From Neobacillus citreus (GTDB lineage Bacteria; Bacillota; Bacilli; Bacillales; Cytobacillaceae), in contig NZ_JAGYPE020000035.1 in assembly GCF_018343545.2 (NCBI RefSeq), positions 1-55,868 of the forward strand: 55,868 nucleotides of DNA, given 5' to 3'. The notes below the pieces were generated by a model that was not told the origin of the DNA, searched no databases, and was given only the letters and a program-made list of their open reading frames with translations. A program made the translations under genes and the position numbers. Below, piece by piece: positions 8,540 through 14,799 of the stretch; the stretch's first letter is position 1; every line of letters starts with the position of its first letter.

Positions 8540-8639
8540 CTTCTAATTTGGCAGGCTTGCACATGCGGTCTAAGAAATAACCTGCAAATACCATAAAAGC
8601 AATGGGGATTGAAAAGTTTAACACATGAACAATGGTCAA
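8514..8639 (-). CDS. Small single-pass membrane peptide, 41 aa, unknown function
   Basis: TTG start at 8639 preceded by GAGGTGA with a 6-base gap, a good Bacillus ribosome site. The product starts MTIVHVLNFSIPIAFMVFAG, with one membrane helix (about residues 4-23). A hinge with Arg-Met-Cys follows, then a charged tail rich in Lys and Glu (KLEEKAGEEEL). The arrangement suggests an N-out or N-in bitopic peptide with a cytosolic acidic tail. Family not recognised. It ends inside the shared terminator, as expected for a real short transcript. Confidence 0.6.
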   Translation of the reverse strand: MTIVHVLNFSIPIAFMVFAGYFLDRMCKPAKLEEKAGEEEL

Positions 8640-8874
8640 TGCCTATCACCTCTATTTTTATTTGAATATTAACAATATTCCGTATATTATTATGTTGTTA
8701 ATATTATATGCTAATCGTCACAAATTAGACAAATGTTTTCGTCATAAAATCAGAGCCAAAAATAAAGAAGGAAAATTTTCTTCCCACAAATTAGGAGGAT
8801 ATTCGACTTCAAATGCTCTATTATTTATATATTCCATTTTCAGGCAATGGGAATTAGAGGAAAAAATGCGGGAG

Positions 8875-8883
8875 TTTGTCAAA
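8875..8883 (+). promoter_or_regulatory. Spo0A box upstream of the riboswitch-sinI unit
   Basis: TTTGTCAAA is an exact match to the published 0A-box consensus TTTGTCRAA. A second, inverted 8/9 match (TTTTGTCAG on the minus strand, 8928-8920) overlaps the proposed -35 region. In B. subtilis sinI is transcribed in response to Spo0A~P, so this position agrees with a conserved input. Confidence 0.55.
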
Positions 8884-8919
8884 AAATGTCTAAAAAAGGG
8901 GTTTAGAATATTAAAAATG

Positions 8920-8947
8920 CTGACAAAAACTAACACTTTGTTATAAA
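8920..8947 (+). promoter_or_regulatory. Candidate promoter of the sinI transcript
   Basis: -35 CTGACA (8920-8925), 16-bp spacer, -10 TATAAA (8942-8947). A second TATAAT at 8957-8962 lacks a good -35. Either would produce a leader containing the whole c-di-GMP aptamer. Confidence 0.4.
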
Positions 8948-9036
8948 AGGACTAGTTATAATGAACTTACTAAATAGTTAGTGTGAATTTAGTCCTAGAA
9001 AAGATGAACTAATGAAATAATAAATAGACAGTTATT

Positions 9037-9132
9037 TTTCAGAAAAAGGCAAACTTGGTGAAAATCAAGGACGCAAAGCCGAGGGTCTAAGGTGGAAATA
9101 GAGAGAAGCTATGATGGCCGGGCTGCCTGAAA
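9037..9132 (+). promoter_or_regulatory. Cyclic-di-GMP class I (GEMM-I) riboswitch aptamer
   Basis: The conserved GEMM-I blocks are present in order: GGCAAAC (9048-9054); hairpin CTTGGT-GAAA-ATCAAG (9054-9069) with the GAAA tetraloop; GGACGCAAAGCC (9069-9080); GGTCTAAGG (9084-9092); TATGATGGCC (9110-9119); GGGCTGCC (9120-9127). The TCTAAG and TATGA elements form the usual tetraloop receptor. The third helix closes by GGTC with GGCC and ATAG with CTAT. P1 can form from AGGCA (9047-9051) with TGCCT (9124-9128), extended by TTTC (9037-9040) with GAAA (9129-9132). It lies 31 bases before the sinI-like start codon on the same strand. Confidence 0.95.
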
Positions 9133-9155
9133 TACGGGTAAGTATTTTAGGGGGT
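9127..9155 (+). promoter_or_regulatory. Expression platform: hairpin beside the sinI ribosome site
   Basis: CTGAAATAC (9127-9135) pairs with GTATTTTAG (9142-9150), a 9-bp stem with one G-U pair. Its 3' arm runs into the ribosome site AGGGGG (9149-9154). Its 5' arm shares bases 9127-9132 with aptamer helix P1, so hairpin and P1 exclude each other. No U-run follows, which points to translational rather than transcriptional control. Confidence 0.6.
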
Positions 9156-9162
9156 TGTTAGT

Positions 9163-9336
9163 ATGAATTTGGAGATTGAGCAGATGGAGAAGCTTGACAA
9201 GGATTGGCTAGTACTAATTATGGAAGCTAAGAGGATTGGATTATCGGTAGAAGATATTCGAAATTTCCTAAGCGGTAATCACCAATCAGAACAACTTGTT
9301 ACATACCAAAATGAAAAAACATCCTACAAAAATTAA
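9163..9336 (+). CDS. sinI: SinI-family antirepressor of SinR
   Basis: 57 residues. The core LDKDWLVLIMEAKRIGLSVEDIRNFL (about residues 11-36, one helix, a turn and a second helix) matches the SinI/SinR heterodimerisation helices, compare B. subtilis SinI LDQEWVELMVEAKEANISPEEIRKYL. SinI binds the SinR C-terminal region, breaks its dimers and lifts repression of matrix genes. The ATG at 9163 follows AGGGGGTTGTTAGT. The gene sits directly behind a c-di-GMP aptamer and is convergent with a clear sinR, unlike the tandem sinI-sinR order of B. subtilis. The tail after residue 40 is polar and poorly conserved, as is usual. Confidence 0.85.
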   Translation: MNLEIEQMEKLDKDWLVLIMEAKRIGLSVEDIRNFLSGNHQSEQLVTYQNEKTSYKN

Positions 9337-9361
9337 AAATTTTTGTAGGATGTTTTTTTTT
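9315..9361. terminator. Shared bidirectional terminator of sinI and sinR
   Basis: Perfect 16-bp stem AAACATCCTACAAAAA (9317-9332) with its complement at 9340-9355, A-run before and T-run after, so it stops transcripts from both sides. It includes the sinI 3' end. Confidence 0.9.
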
Positions 9362-9368
9362 GTACATT

Positions 9369-9695
9369 TTAACTATTGTTTTGATTGTTCCGCCATTTAT
9401 TAAATTCCAAGAACTCGCGGAATTGATCTTTTGAAACACCGGAGGTCATGGCTTCCTTTACTAAATTCATCCAATCATTGTCCAATGCCGTCTTGTCAAT
9501 CTGCTCATGTATTAAATGCTCAACCGGAATGTTTAATACACCGGCAATCTTTTCAAGAAACTGTATGGACGGATTTTTTTGAAGGTTTCTCTCAAGCGAG
9601 CTTAAATAGGATTTTGCAACTCCTGCCTGCTCTGCTAGTTCAGAAAGTGACATCTTCTTCTCTTGGCGGAATTTCTTTACGCGGTCACCTATCAT
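9369..9695 (-). CDS. sinR: SinR-type master repressor of biofilm genes
   Basis: 108 residues (B. subtilis SinR has 111). The N-terminal Xre/Cro-type HTH begins MIGDRVKKFRQEKKMSLSEL and continues AEQAGVAKSYLSSLERNLQ, then NPSIQFLEKIAGVLNIPVEHL, nearly the B. subtilis sequence. The C-terminal two-helix dimerisation region contains DNDWMNLVKEAMTSGVSKDQ followed by FREFLEFNKW, the part bound by SinI. SinR is a tetrameric DNA-binding repressor of exopolysaccharide and matrix operons. No eps or tapA genes are in the window. Its ribosome site is weak (AGGTG 13 bases upstream). A partial match to the SinR operator (TAAGAAC, 9765-9771) lies upstream, weak evidence for autoregulation. Confidence 0.93.
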   Translation of the reverse strand: MIGDRVKKFRQEKKMSLSELAEQAGVAKSYLSSLERNLQKNPSIQFLEKIAGVLNIPVEHLIHEQIDKTALDNDWMNLVKEAMTSGVSKDQFREFLEFNKWRNNQNNS

Positions 9696-9829
9696 GGATT
9701 CTCACACACCTAAAAATAATTTATAACATCATTCTATCAAAAAGAATTTGAGAGTACCATATTAAGAACAAAGGAATATGGCAAATTATCGAAATTTGCA
9801 TAATTAGTTTTTAAATTGAGAAAGTAGTT

Positions 9830-9858
9830 TTGAAAAATAAGTCCGTTAGCGTTAATAT
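9830..9858 (+). promoter_or_regulatory. Candidate promoter of map
   Basis: TTGAAA (9830-9835), 17-bp spacer, TAATAT (9853-9858). It sits about 105 bases before the map start, in the 270-bp region between divergent sinR and map; nothing else was recognised there. Confidence 0.35.
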
Positions 9859-9965
9859 TAAAGTGTTGCCAAAAATGTCATATAGTAATCGTTTTTATAT
9901 ACCAGCATTCGCACAAATAGGTCTCCAGACAAAAGAATTTATTCAAAAAGGCAGGGGAACATTAC

Positions 9966-10715
9966 ATGATTGTCTTAAAGTCACAACGAGAAATCGAAGC
10001 AATGAAAAAGGCAGGAGAAATCCTCGCTGCCTGTCACAAAGAAATTGCCAAAATGATTAAGCCAGGGATTACCACTTGGGAAATTGATCAGTTTGTAGAG
10101 GGATTTTTAAAAAAGCATAATGCCACTCCGGAACAAAAAGGTTATAAGGGCTACGAATACGCAACATGCGCAAGTATTAACGATGAAATCTGCCATGGCT
10201 TCCCGCGCAAAGAACCATTGCAGGAAGGGGACATCGTCACGATTGATATGGTTGTTAATTACAACGGGGCCTTGGCTGATTCAGCATGGTCTTACGCAGT
10301 TGGCGAGGTTTCCGAAGAGACTGAGCATTTATTAAAAGTCACAAAGGAAGCCTTGTACAAGGGAATTGAACAAGCGGTTCCAGGCAACCGGATTGGCGAT
10401 ATCGGTCATGCCATTCAGACTTGTGTGGAAAGTGAAGGACTCGCGGTTGTCCGCGACTTTATCGGACATGGGATTGGAGCAGTGATTCACGAAAAGCCGG
10501 ATGTACCGCATTACGGTTTGCCAGGTAAAGGCCCAAGAATTAAAGAGGGAATGGTATTTACGATTGAGCCAATGGTGAATATCGGATTATTATTCACCAA
10601 AATGGATTCAAATGGATGGACAGCAAGGACCGTCGATAGCACCTATTCCGCCCAATATGAGCACACAATCGCCATCACCAAAGATGGCCCGATCATTTTA
10701 ACTGATCAAGATTAA
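9966..10715 (+). CDS. map: Type I methionine aminopeptidase (YflG-like)
   Basis: Removes the initiator methionine from nascent proteins; cytoplasmic dimetal enzyme of family M24. At 249 residues it is the length of the B. subtilis second MetAP, YflG. The metal and catalytic residues are all present: His in EICHGFPR (about 75), Asp in VTIDMVVNYNGALADSAW (about 94 and 105), His in FIGHGIGAVIHE (about 168), Glu in FTIEPMVN (about 201) and Glu in QYEHTIAIT (about 233). Ribosome site AGGGGA, start ATG 9966. The yfk-type genes downstream match the B. subtilis yflG-yfk neighbourhood, which supports the YflG assignment over the ribosomal-operon Map. Confidence 0.93.
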   Translation: MIVLKSQREIEAMKKAGEILAACHKEIAKMIKPGITTWEIDQFVEGFLKKHNATPEQKGYKGYEYATCASINDEICHGFPRKEPLQEGDIVTIDMVVNYNGALADSAWSYAVGEVSEETEHLLKVTKEALYKGIEQAVPGNRIGDIGHAIQTCVESEGLAVVRDFIGHGIGAVIHEKPDVPHYGLPGKGPRIKEGMVFTIEPMVNIGLLFTKMDSNGWTARTVDSTYSAQYEHTIAITKDGPIILTDQD

Positions 10716-10757
10716 AAAATAAAAACAGATCTCATTCGAGGTCTGTTTTTATTTTTT
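10714..10757. terminator. Bidirectional terminator between map and yfkK
   Basis: Stem AAAAATAAAAACAGATCT (10714-10731) with its complement at 10739-10757, loop CATTCG; A- and T-rich flanks serve both strands. Confidence 0.85.
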
Positions 10758-10973
10758 ACGCAAGTTTCCCAATTCTTCAACTAAAGCCTGCATTTCATTA
10801 GGGCTGAAGGAATTCTTTTTCATTACCATTTCATAAATCTCTTTCAACTCTTCATACATTTCCTCATCAAAATGGGAAGGTTTAATTGCGCCTAGATTCA
10901 AAACCTTTAACTTCTCTTTAATTTGCTCAATCATATATTCAACATTTTCTACCGACTTCAACGATAAATCCAT
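10749..10973 (-). CDS. yfkK: DUF1128 / UPF0435 family protein (YfkK)
   Basis: 74-residue soluble helical protein. The segments [20 protein letters not shown] (about 34-53) and [18 protein letters not shown] closely follow the B. subtilis YfkK pattern ([28 protein letters not shown]). The function of the family is not known. Start ATG at 10973 after AAAGGGTGA. Convergent with map; the last bases lie inside the shared terminator. Confidence 0.88.
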   Translation of the reverse strand: MDLSLKSVENVEYMIEQIKEKLKVLNLGAIKPSHFDEEMYEELKEIYEMVMKKNSFSPNEMQALVEELGNLRKK

Positions 10974-11151
10974 TTTCGGTCACCCTTTCGGAAATTCATA
11001 TGTCCATCTTTTCATGTTCACTGAATGATGTCAACACAGAAAAATTAGGGCCAGACTTGCATACCCTTTCTAGATAAAGCAAAATAAATGATAGGAAAAT
11101 TCATTGGAATAATTTTCATTCATTTTTATGATTAAGCAAGGAGAGGTTAAG

Positions 11152-11517
11152 ATGACAAAGAATAAATTTTGGCAGGGAATGCTGATTGGAGCCATTGCGG
11201 GCGGAGCGATTAGTCTCTTCGACAAACAAACCCGTCAAATCATGAAGGAGCACGCTTGCAAAGTTTCCGGAAAGGTGTCTTATGTTGTCCGACATCCGGG
11301 TGAAATGGTCGGGAAGGTAAAGGAAACGGCAGAGAAAATTATGGATACCGTCGAGCAGGCGGGTGAAGATATTTCCTATATCATGGATAAGGTGGATGAG
11401 CTTCGAGACTTGACACCTAAAGTGACCGAGACAATCAGGGAGACAAAGAAAACTTTCAGAGATGATGTGGATACCGACTTTGTTGAGGAAATCTTTGATG
11501 AAAAAGAATTTAAATAA
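11152..11517 (+). CDS. YtxH domain-containing protein
   Basis: 121 residues; start ATG 11152 chosen from AAGGAGAGGT eight bases ahead, so an in-frame ATG 24 bases upstream is not used. The N-terminus FWQGMLIGAIAGGAISLFDK is the short Gly/Ala-rich hydrophobic segment of YtxH proteins, which anchors them in the membrane. It is followed by a long amphipathic helical region (about 40-120) with no catalytic motif. Some relatives are general-stress proteins of unknown action. Only 17 bases separate it from the yfkH-like gene, so both are probably one operon. It may occupy the place of B. subtilis yfkI, which I cannot confirm. Confidence 0.8.
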   Translation: MTKNKFWQGMLIGAIAGGAISLFDKQTRQIMKEHACKVSGKVSYVVRHPGEMVGKVKETAEKIMDTVEQAGEDISYIMDKVDELRDLTPKVTETIRETKKTFRDDVDTDFVEEIFDEKEFK

Positions 11518-11534
11518 ATAAAGGAGAAGTGATA

Positions 11535-12371
11535 ATGAAGGACAAAGGAAATGTTCGATCTTCGTTAATCCGCTTGCTTTGGCACCGGATTGACGAGGAT
11601 GATCTTCCGGGAATGAGTGCGCAGTTAGCCTATTATTTTCTTCTTTCACTGTTTCCGCTTTTAATTGTAATTTTTACCCTAATGCCCTATCTCCCTTTTC
11701 ACGAACATGATGTTTTAGGGATCATAAGCGGCTTTGCGCCGGAAGATGCTATGAAATTGATTGAAAAAAATATAAGTGAAATCATGAGTCACCGGAATGG
11801 CGGATTGCTTTCTTTCGGGGTAATTGGGACGATTTGGTCGTCCTCTAATGGAATTCATGCGATTATGAGGGCTTTTAACAAGGCATATAATGTCGAAGAA
11901 AGTCGTTCCTTTATCGTTTCCCGCGGCATGGCCATTTTGCTGACGTTCGGAATGGTAATCGTTTTTATTGTCGCCATCGTATTGCCGGTGTTTGGCAGGG
12001 AAATAGGCCTGTTTTTATTTTCGCAATTTGGCTATTCAAGTGAATTTCTAAAACTTTGGAATACATTAAGTCTGGCTGTTAGCGCGATTATTTTATTTCT
12101 AATTTTTACAGGACTATACTGGGTGGCTCCAAATGTTAAACTTCGCTGCCGGAGTGCCTTTCCGGGTGCCGCCTTTGCGACTGTCGGCTGGATCATTTCC
12201 TCGCTTGGTTTATCTTACTATGTGGGGAATTTCGGCAATTATTCGGTTACCTACGGTAGTATTGGAGCAATTATTGTGTTGATGCTTTGGCTATACATTT
12301 CTGCCTTTATCATCATTTTAGGCGGCGAAATTAATGCATTTTTCAGTGAAGAAAACCGTTCTAACTGCTAA
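11535..12371 (+). CDS. yfkH: YihY/BrkB family inner-membrane protein (YfkH)
   Basis: 278 residues, six predicted membrane segments. Family signatures: MSAQLAYYFLLSLFPLLIVI near residue 30, WSSSNGIHAIMRAFNKAYNVEE near 95, GLYWVAPNVKLRCRSAFPGA near 200 and YGSIGAIIVLMLWLYISAFI near 245. The family was once called ribonuclease BN, a label since withdrawn for YihY, and its role is unknown. The start was placed at ATG 11535, eight bases after AAGGAGA, rather than the GTG at 11529, which would be too close. Cotranscribed with the YtxH gene upstream. Confidence 0.9.
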   Translation: MKDKGNVRSSLIRLLWHRIDEDDLPGMSAQLAYYFLLSLFPLLIVIFTLMPYLPFHEHDVLGIISGFAPEDAMKLIEKNISEIMSHRNGGLLSFGVIGTIWSSSNGIHAIMRAFNKAYNVEESRSFIVSRGMAILLTFGMVIVFIVAIVLPVFGREIGLFLFSQFGYSSEFLKLWNTLSLAVSAIILFLIFTGLYWVAPNVKLRCRSAFPGAAFATVGWIISSLGLSYYVGNFGNYSVTYGSIGAIIVLMLWLYISAFIIILGGEINAFFSEENRSNC

Positions 12372-12447
12372 TACTTACCTTTATGAAAACCGTTTAACTG
12401 TCCAAACTAGGATTGGGGACTACTTCATTACTAGGGAGGTTTGGACG

Positions 12448-12552
12448 ATGACAAAACAAACAAAAAAAGACGGCGGCACGAAACAAAAAGGCAAGGGCAG
12501 CAAAGGAAATAAGACATCAGGATCCGCTAATGGGTCAAACGGATACCATTAA
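12448..12552 (+). CDS. Small basic Lys/Gly/Ser-rich protein, 34 aa
   Basis: ATG 12448 follows a good ribosome site (GGGAGGT, 7-base gap), and a strong hairpin lies 18 bases after the stop. The product MTKQTKKDGGTKQKGKGSKG then continues with Asn, Ser and Gly and ends NGYH. It is disordered in appearance, strongly basic and without hydrophobic segments. Similar tiny basic peptides occur among Bacillus sporulation and stress genes, but no family is recognised. It may be read from the yfkH operon. Confidence 0.65.
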   Translation: MTKQTKKDGGTKQKGKGSKGNKTSGSANGSNGYH

Positions 12553-12569
12553 TGGTTATAGTTATAGAA

Positions 12570-12602
12570 AAGGACCGGGTACTTTTGTACCCGGTCCTTA
12601 AT
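12570..12602 (+). terminator. GC-rich hairpin after the 34-aa gene
   Basis: Perfect 13-bp stem AAGGACCGGGTAC (12570-12582) with its complement at 12587-12599, loop TTTT. The T-tail is poor (AATGTTT), so termination may be weak or in the other direction. Confidence 0.6.
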
Positions 12603-12610
12603 GTTTGCCT

Positions 12611-12712
12611 AATTTGCGGATAGGCGCTTGTCAATTGCGGATAGCGGCTCCCAACTTGCGAAAGCACAGTCCACTTGCGGATAACGCGCCCCAACTTGCG
12701 AAGTGCGCCCGC
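12611..12712 (+). repeat. Array A: five TTGCGGATA-type units at about 20.5-bp spacing
   Basis: TTGCG occurs at 12614, 12635, 12656, 12675 and 12696 (steps 21, 21, 19, 21). Units follow AActTGCGGATA plus about 10 GC-rich bases; two have TTGCGAA instead of TTGCGGATA. The array fills the gap between the hairpin after the 34-aa gene and the 3' end of convergent pfeT. The architecture is shared with the TTGTAGATATC array at 20655. Confidence 0.8.
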
Positions 12713-12716
12713 ATCC

Positions 12717-14630
12717 TTATTTTAAAAGCCGTAAACTATTTAAAATGACCAGAATTGTACTGCCTTCATGGCCGATGACGCCAAACGGCAGGTCGATAAT
12801 CTGAAAGAAGTTGGACGAAATCAACACCATGATGACCGCAATCGAGAAAACAACATTTTGCTTAATGATCCGGTTCATTCGCTGTGACAACCGAATGGCT
12901 TCTGAAATCCTTGGCAGGTCGTTTTTCATAAGAACAATATCTGCCGTTTCCAGGGCCACATCCGATCCTTCTCCCATGGCAATCCCGACATTGGCAATGG
13001 CGAGTGCCGGGGCATCGTTGATACCGTCACCGACCATGGCGACATTTTTATATTTGTCTTTTAACTTTTTCAGGTACTCCACTTTTGTTTCCGGCAGGCA
13101 TTCGGCGAAGTATTCCGATACGTGGCTTTCTGCGGCAATCGCCTTCGCCGTTTTTTCACTGTCACCGGTTAGCATAATCGTATGAATGCCTTGTTTTTTT
13201 AAGTGGTCAATAGCAAGCTTTGTTTCTTCGCGGACAACATCCTTTAAGCCTATTGCGGCACTTAATTCTCCATCAATTTCCACATAAACAAGGGTATTGC
13301 CCTGGCTCGCAAGATCTTTTGCAAGACCGTCCGCGAATTTCTCTGTTAGTTCTTTCCCAACAAACGCAGCTTTACCAATCTTCCACTGTTCCCCATTTAC
13401 TACCGCTTTAATTCCCCAGCCTGGGATGTCCTCAAGGCTGTCAGGGTGAAATAACTCCTTAGAAACGGTTTCCTTCGCATATTTCACAATCGCCTGCGCA
13501 AGCGGGTGATTGGAATGACTTTCAATCGAAGCGGCTTTCCAAATCAGGCTGTCTTTATCAAGCCCATCCTTGACGATCACTTCAGTCACAACCGGTTTGC
13601 CTTTTGTAAGAGTACCGGTTTTATCGAAAGCAATGGCTCCTAAATGGCTGAGGTTTTCCAAATGGACTCCGCCCTTTACCAATATTCCGTGCCTTGCTCC
13701 ATTGGAAATAGCAGATAAAGTGGCAGGCATAATCGAAGCCACCAGCGCACATGGGGAGGCTACCACCAATAAAATCATCGCCCGGTAAAAGGATTCGTGC
13801 CAGTCCCAGCCAAGCAAAAAGTGCGGTACGAAGAACATCGCCAATACTACTAGCAGGACCACCTTAACATATGTTCCCTCAAAGCGCTCGATGAAAAGCT
13901 GTGACGGCGACTTTTCACTTTGGGCCGATTGCACGAGCTGAATGATTTTTTGAAAAAGAGTATCGCTGCTTTCCTTTGAAACATTGACAGTAATAGCACC
14001 GGACAGATTCACAGTTCCGGCAAACACCTCTTCCTGTTCGCCTTTGGAAACAGGCATTGACTCACCGGTAATCGCTGCTTCGTCGATATTTGTATACCCT
14101 TTGACAATCATTCCATCGGCCGGAACCCGTTCGCCCGGTTTAATGAGTATCAGGTCGCCGACCCGCAGTTCAGATACCGAAACCAGCTTTTCTAAACCGC
14201 CGGAGATCAGAACGGCCTCTTCAGGCTGCAGCTCCATGAGTGAGGAAATTTCCTTATGGCTTTTATTCATCGTGTAGGTTTCCATTGCCCCGCTGACAGC
14301 AAAAATAAAGATGAGGATAGCCCCCTCTGTCCAATATCCGATAATGGCAGAACCAATCGCGGCAAAAATCATCAGCATTTCAACATTTAATTCTTTGTTT
14401 TCATAGGTTGCCTCAATGCCTTCTTTTGCTTTGGCAAAGCCGCCAATGACGAATGCGAGCAGATAGGCAACAATTGATTCTGCTTCTTGGCCGTTTTTAT
14501 CGAGAAGCCAGCCTGCAAGGATGAAGACACCACTTAACCCGGCAGCAATCAATTCTGCATGCGGTTTTATTTTTTCTAGAAAACTGGTCTTTGGAATTCC
14601 CTTCGTGAGAACTTTTGTTTCGGAAACCAT
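12717..14630 (-). CDS. pfeT: P1B-4-type metal-efflux ATPase (PfeT/ZosA-like)
   Basis: Membrane ATPase that exports divalent transition metal, most likely Fe(II), judging from subgroup P1B-4. Defining motifs: SPC in TM (residues 292-294), phosphorylated Asp336 in DKTGTLTKG, ITGES in the actuator domain, and MVGDGINDAPAL. The subgroup marker HEGST lies in the last membrane segment near the C-terminus. There is no N-terminal heavy-metal-associated domain. The start was moved to ATG 14630, nine bases after AAAGGAGG; the GTG at 14639 abuts the ribosome site. The resulting length of 637 equals B. subtilis PfeT (ZosA). B. subtilis pfeT is under PerR and Fur control, and a Per-box-like site lies at the promoter here. 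It is inserted between yfk-block genes. Zinc or cobalt export remains possible. Confidence 0.88.
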   Translation of the reverse strand: MVSETKVLTKGIPKTSFLEKIKPHAELIAAGLSGVFILAGWLLDKNGQEAESIVAYLLAFVIGGFAKAKEGIEATYENKELNVEMLMIFAAIGSAIIGYWTEGAILIFIFAVSGAMETYTMNKSHKEISSLMELQPEEAVLISGGLEKLVSVSELRVGDLILIKPGERVPADGMIVKGYTNIDEAAITGESMPVSKGEQEEVFAGTVNLSGAITVNVSKESSDTLFQKIIQLVQSAQSEKSPSQLFIERFEGTYVKVVLLVVLAMFFVPHFLLGWDWHESFYRAMILLVVASPCALVASIMPATLSAISNGARHGILVKGGVHLENLSHLGAIAFDKTGTLTKGKPVVTEVIVKDGLDKDSLIWKAASIESHSNHPLAQAIVKYAKETVSKELFHPDSLEDIPGWGIKAVVNGEQWKIGKAAFVGKELTEKFADGLAKDLASQGNTLVYVEIDGELSAAIGLKDVVREETKLAIDHLKKQGIHTIMLTGDSEKTAKAIAAESHVSEYFAECLPETKVEYLKKLKDKYKNVAMVGDGINDAPALAIANVGIAMGEGSDVALETADIVLMKNDLPRISEAIRLSQRMNRIIKQNVVFSIAVIMVLISSNFFQIIDLPFGVIGHEGSTILVILNSLRLLK

Positions 14631-14703
14631 TCTTTTCACCCTCCTTTAATGAAATCTAATTGAGAAAAATAATCAAAATCACAACCCCTAAAAAACACGA
14701 AAG

Positions 14704-14725
14704 CTGTCATCAAGCGATGACAGCA
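14704..14725 (-). other. Hairpin in the pfeT 5' leader
   Basis: Perfect 9-bp stem GCTGTCATC with a 4-base loop. On the minus strand a T-rich stretch (TTTCGTG then six T) follows, between the promoter and the pfeT ribosome site. It could attenuate transcription or stabilise the leader. Confidence 0.4.
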
Positions 14726-14736
14726 GAACTTACTAA

Positions 14737-14766
14737 TTAGAATTATTCTTATTTGTTTTCATTGTA
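14737..14766 (-). promoter_or_regulatory. pfeT promoter with Per/Fur-like box
   Basis: On the minus strand an extended -10 (TGG then TACAAT, 14766-14761) is followed at about the transcript start by TAAGAATAATTCTAA (14751-14737). That is a near-palindrome matching the Per box TTATAATNATTATAA in 12 of 15 positions. This position suits repression by PerR or another Fur-family regulator. Confidence 0.4.
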
Positions 14767-14799
14767 CCATACATTTTATGAGATGGATACGGTTTTGCG

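Noticed and set aside
8632..8946. 104-codon plus-strand ORF in the AT-rich region before the riboswitch
   Set aside because: No ribosome site, biased composition, and it overlaps the start of the better supported minus-strand peptide gene as well as the proposed sinI promoter and Spo0A box.
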